Origin: Chitinophagaceae bacterium
GTDB lineage: Bacteria; Bacteroidota; Bacteroidia; Chitinophagales; Chitinophagaceae
Length of the DNA stretch: 9,020 bases
Direction: 5' to 3'
NCBI GenBank assembly: GCA_025455205.1
Contig: JALOMZ010000044.1
Span: 1-9,020, forward strand
This document shows, in pieces, positions 7,001 to 9,020 of the stretch. Within the stretch, counting starts at the first letter, position 1. Each line of letters begins with the position of its first letter. The position numbers and the translations under genes were made by a program. The notes under the pieces were generated by a model, which was given only the letters and a program-made list of their open reading frames with translations, was not told where the DNA came from and did no database searches.

Positions 7001-7042
7001 CAATAAAAAACCAGGCAGCTCCTTGCGGGTGCTGCCTGGTTT
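7001..7042. terminator. Bidirectional terminator between lysC and the convergent L,D-transpeptidase gene
   Basis: AAACCAGGCAGC (7008-7019) and GCTGCCTGGTTT (7031-7042) make a perfect 12-bp stem with an 11-base loop. On the minus strand the stem runs into six Ts and then ATT, ideal for ending the L,D-transpeptidase transcript; on the plus strand the tail is TTTGCATTT, adequate for lysC. It sits in the 70-bp gap between the two convergent stop codons. Confidence 0.93.
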
Positions 7043-7061
7043 GCATTTGAGGCCAGAGATA

Positions 7062-8297
7062 CTAATCTTCTTCTTCCTCTTTTTTCACCTCCACCACCTT
7101 AGGCTTCGCCTCCACCACAATATTCTGCACCAGTTTCATGGGCACGGCTTTGTCCTGCCGCATGGCCGGCGTCCATACCGGCATGGATTCAAAACGTTCG
7201 ATGATAAGGTTGTTCATTTCATTGTTGGCCCGGGCTCCCGGTTTCACATTCACCACATTACCTTTTACATCCACCACAAAATCCACGTCAATGAAAATGC
7301 GCCTGGGACCAGTTTCCGGCATAAACTGCGACAATTCTGCCCCCAGGGCATCAATGTATTTCTGGAATGCATCCAGGCCACCCGGGTACTTGGGCTGTGA
7401 ATTCACATATGGATAGAAATCTGTGTCGGCATATTGCACCGTCCTTGCTGCCTGGCGGCGGGGCTCGGTGTTTTCCCTGAATTTGGGTGGTGGCGGTGGC
7501 TTCTTGGGAATGGTATATTCCTGCAGCATCAGGTACTCACCCTTGCCGTTGATCATAAGCGCAGGCAGGTCCTTGTGTTGGTTGAAGTAGTAATATACCT
7601 TTTCCATGGTGCGCGCCATGGGGGCATAATCAGGCCGGTCTGTCAGAAACTTCTCCAGGTATTCCTTGCTCTTCTCGTTTTTGAAAACCACAGGCATCAC
7701 ATGTATGGGAATATAGTCCTGCCCTTCATGTTTGGTTATGGCGGCCAGCACATACAATTCCTCAATCATATGGTCTGTAATGGGGATGCAGCCCACGGTT
7801 ACACAACTGCCATGCACATAGATCTCCCCACCGGGCTTTTGCGGATCGGCCAGCAACCGGTCGCTTGGATTGGGATAGTTCACGCCAAGTGCCAGGTGGT
7901 AGCTGCTGTTGGGCCTGAACTGGTTTACATAATAGAAACCTTCCGGCACCTGGTAATCGCCCTCCAGACGCTTGGGACCCAGGCCGCCGGCCAGGGCACA
8001 CACGTTATAGGTTTTGAAAAGGCGGTATTTCTCCTTTTTATCCTGCTTCACCCAAACTTCCAGCCGGCTGTCGAACTTGAAAGAACGCAGGTACATGTAT
8101 TTGGCGGGCCATTTCAATCCCTTGGCCTCAAATTCCTGCTTCAGGAATTGTTCCTTGGCCTCAAAAGCTGCCCCTACCCGCTTGAAGGATTTCTGAAAAC
8201 TCAGAAAATCCTTCTGGTTAGGGGGCTGAGCTGCCAGGGGCATGGTTGTTGCCGTGCCTGCCAGTATGAGAAATGATGTAAGCCAGTTCCAGTTCAC
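7062..8297 (-). CDS. Exported L,D-transpeptidase (YkuD/YafK-like) with C-terminal TonB-like domain
   Basis: Predicted periplasmic enzyme acting on peptidoglycan, by cross-linking, protein attachment or hydrolysis through a catalytic Cys. The 411-residue product starts with a Sec signal peptide (cleavage after L-A-A at 23, before Gln24). The catalytic region at about 60-205 carries GGEIYVHGSCVTVGCIPITD (156-175), with His162 and Cys170 of the YkuD motif; the HGSCVTVGC form is typical of the E. coli YafK branch. A helical stretch follows, then a proline run (267-271). Residues 298-396 resemble the TonB C-terminal domain: PKYPGGLDAFQKYI, IDVDFVVDVKGNVVNVK, RFESMPVWTPAM, QNIVV. An acidic tail (EEEED) ends the protein. 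The start is GTG at 8297: an in-frame TAA lies 12 bases before it, and the next Met (residue 19) would destroy the signal peptide. No TonB-type membrane anchor is present. It lies 77 bp behind hppD on the same strand. The catalytic call is firm; the role of the second domain is unknown. Confidence 0.88.
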   Translation of the reverse strand: MNWNWLTSFLILAGTATTMPLAAQPPNQKDFLSFQKSFKRVGAAFEAKEQFLKQEFEAKGLKWPAKYMYLRSFKFDSRLEVWVKQDKKEKYRLFKTYNVCALAGGLGPKRLEGDYQVPEGFYYVNQFRPNSSYHLALGVNYPNPSDRLLADPQKPGGEIYVHGSCVTVGCIPITDHMIEELYVLAAITKHEGQDYIPIHVMPVVFKNEKSKEYLEKFLTDRPDYAPMARTMEKVYYYFNQHKDLPALMINGKGEYLMLQEYTIPKKPPPPPKFRENTEPRRQAARTVQYADTDFYPYVNSQPKYPGGLDAFQKYIDALGAELSQFMPETGPRRIFIDVDFVVDVKGNVVNVKPGARANNEMNNLIIERFESMPVWTPAMRQDKAVPMKLVQNIVVEAKPKVVEVKKEEEED

Positions 8298-8369
8298 GCC
8301 TATGTTTTTTTAACGGGTGTAAGCCTGCAGGAAGATGTCCCTTCCCTGAGAATAACGCAAAAACTGTCG

Positions 8370-8374
8370 CAAAA

Positions 8375-8377
<3 letters not shown>
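8370..8377 (-). promoter_or_regulatory. Candidate -7 box for the L,D-transpeptidase gene, overlapping the hppD stop codon
   Basis: TAATTTTG on the minus strand (8377-8370) matches TAnnTTTG exactly; its first three bases are the TAA stop of hppD. It lies 72 bases before the GTG start of the L,D-transpeptidase gene. No clear -33 TTG is seen upstream inside hppD, and no terminator separates the genes, so read-through from hppD is also possible. Confidence 0.35.

Positions 8378-9020
<643 letters not shown>

Noticed and set aside
6092..7003. 303-residue open frame on the minus strand
   Set aside because: Antisense shadow of the aspartate kinase gene, explained by GC-rich codon use; it also runs through the lysC end.
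7434..8276. 280-residue open frame on the plus strand
   Set aside because: Antisense of the L,D-transpeptidase gene, which has a signal peptide and catalytic motif; no recognisable family on the plus strand.

Overview
The window looks like an ordinary chromosomal stretch from a Bacteroidota bacterium, most likely of the family Chitinophagaceae. This rests on four observations: moderately high GC by eye, signal peptides ending in an A-x-A/Q pattern, TAnnTTTG-like -7 promoter boxes with no strong Shine-Dalgarno sequences, and Bacteroidota-style variants in aspartate kinase (KFGGAS, TTLGREGSDYSA). The family-level call is inference. I see no mobile element, CRISPR array, tRNA or rRNA, prophage or defence locus.

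Layout. At the left edge, the 5' part of a deoD-type purine nucleoside phosphorylase gene (minus strand) runs off the window. It is divergent, across 133 bp, from a GH20 beta-N-acetylhexosaminidase lipoprotein gene (plus strand), which ends at a strong hairpin terminator. A minus-strand block follows. In its own transcription order (right to left) it holds class I fructose-1,6-bisphosphatase (fbp), an ABC-2-type transporter ATPase without a visible permease, a periplasmic FKBP-type prolyl isomerase 21 bp behind the ATPase, a terminator, and a YfiT/DinB-fold metal-dependent protein. Divergent from fbp, across 230 bp, is a monofunctional aspartate kinase gene (plus strand) with a clear -7 box and a small hairpin in its leader. 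It ends at a perfect 12-bp-stem terminator shared with a convergent minus-strand gene. That gene encodes an exported YafK-like L,D-transpeptidase fused to a TonB-C-terminal-like domain. Behind it, at the right edge, is the C-terminal two thirds or so of 4-hydroxyphenylpyruvate dioxygenase (minus strand).

How the genes relate. They are mostly unrelated housekeeping functions: purine salvage, amino-sugar glycan degradation, gluconeogenesis, aspartate-family amino acid synthesis, tyrosine catabolism, envelope protein folding and peptidoglycan remodelling. The only tight same-strand pair is the ATPase and FKBP genes. The L,D-transpeptidase gene lies 77 bp behind hppD and may have its own promoter overlapping the hppD stop codon. 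Most neighbours are separated by terminators or divergent promoters, so no multi-gene novel system is evident. The most unusual item is the L,D-transpeptidase/TonB-C-terminal-like fusion.
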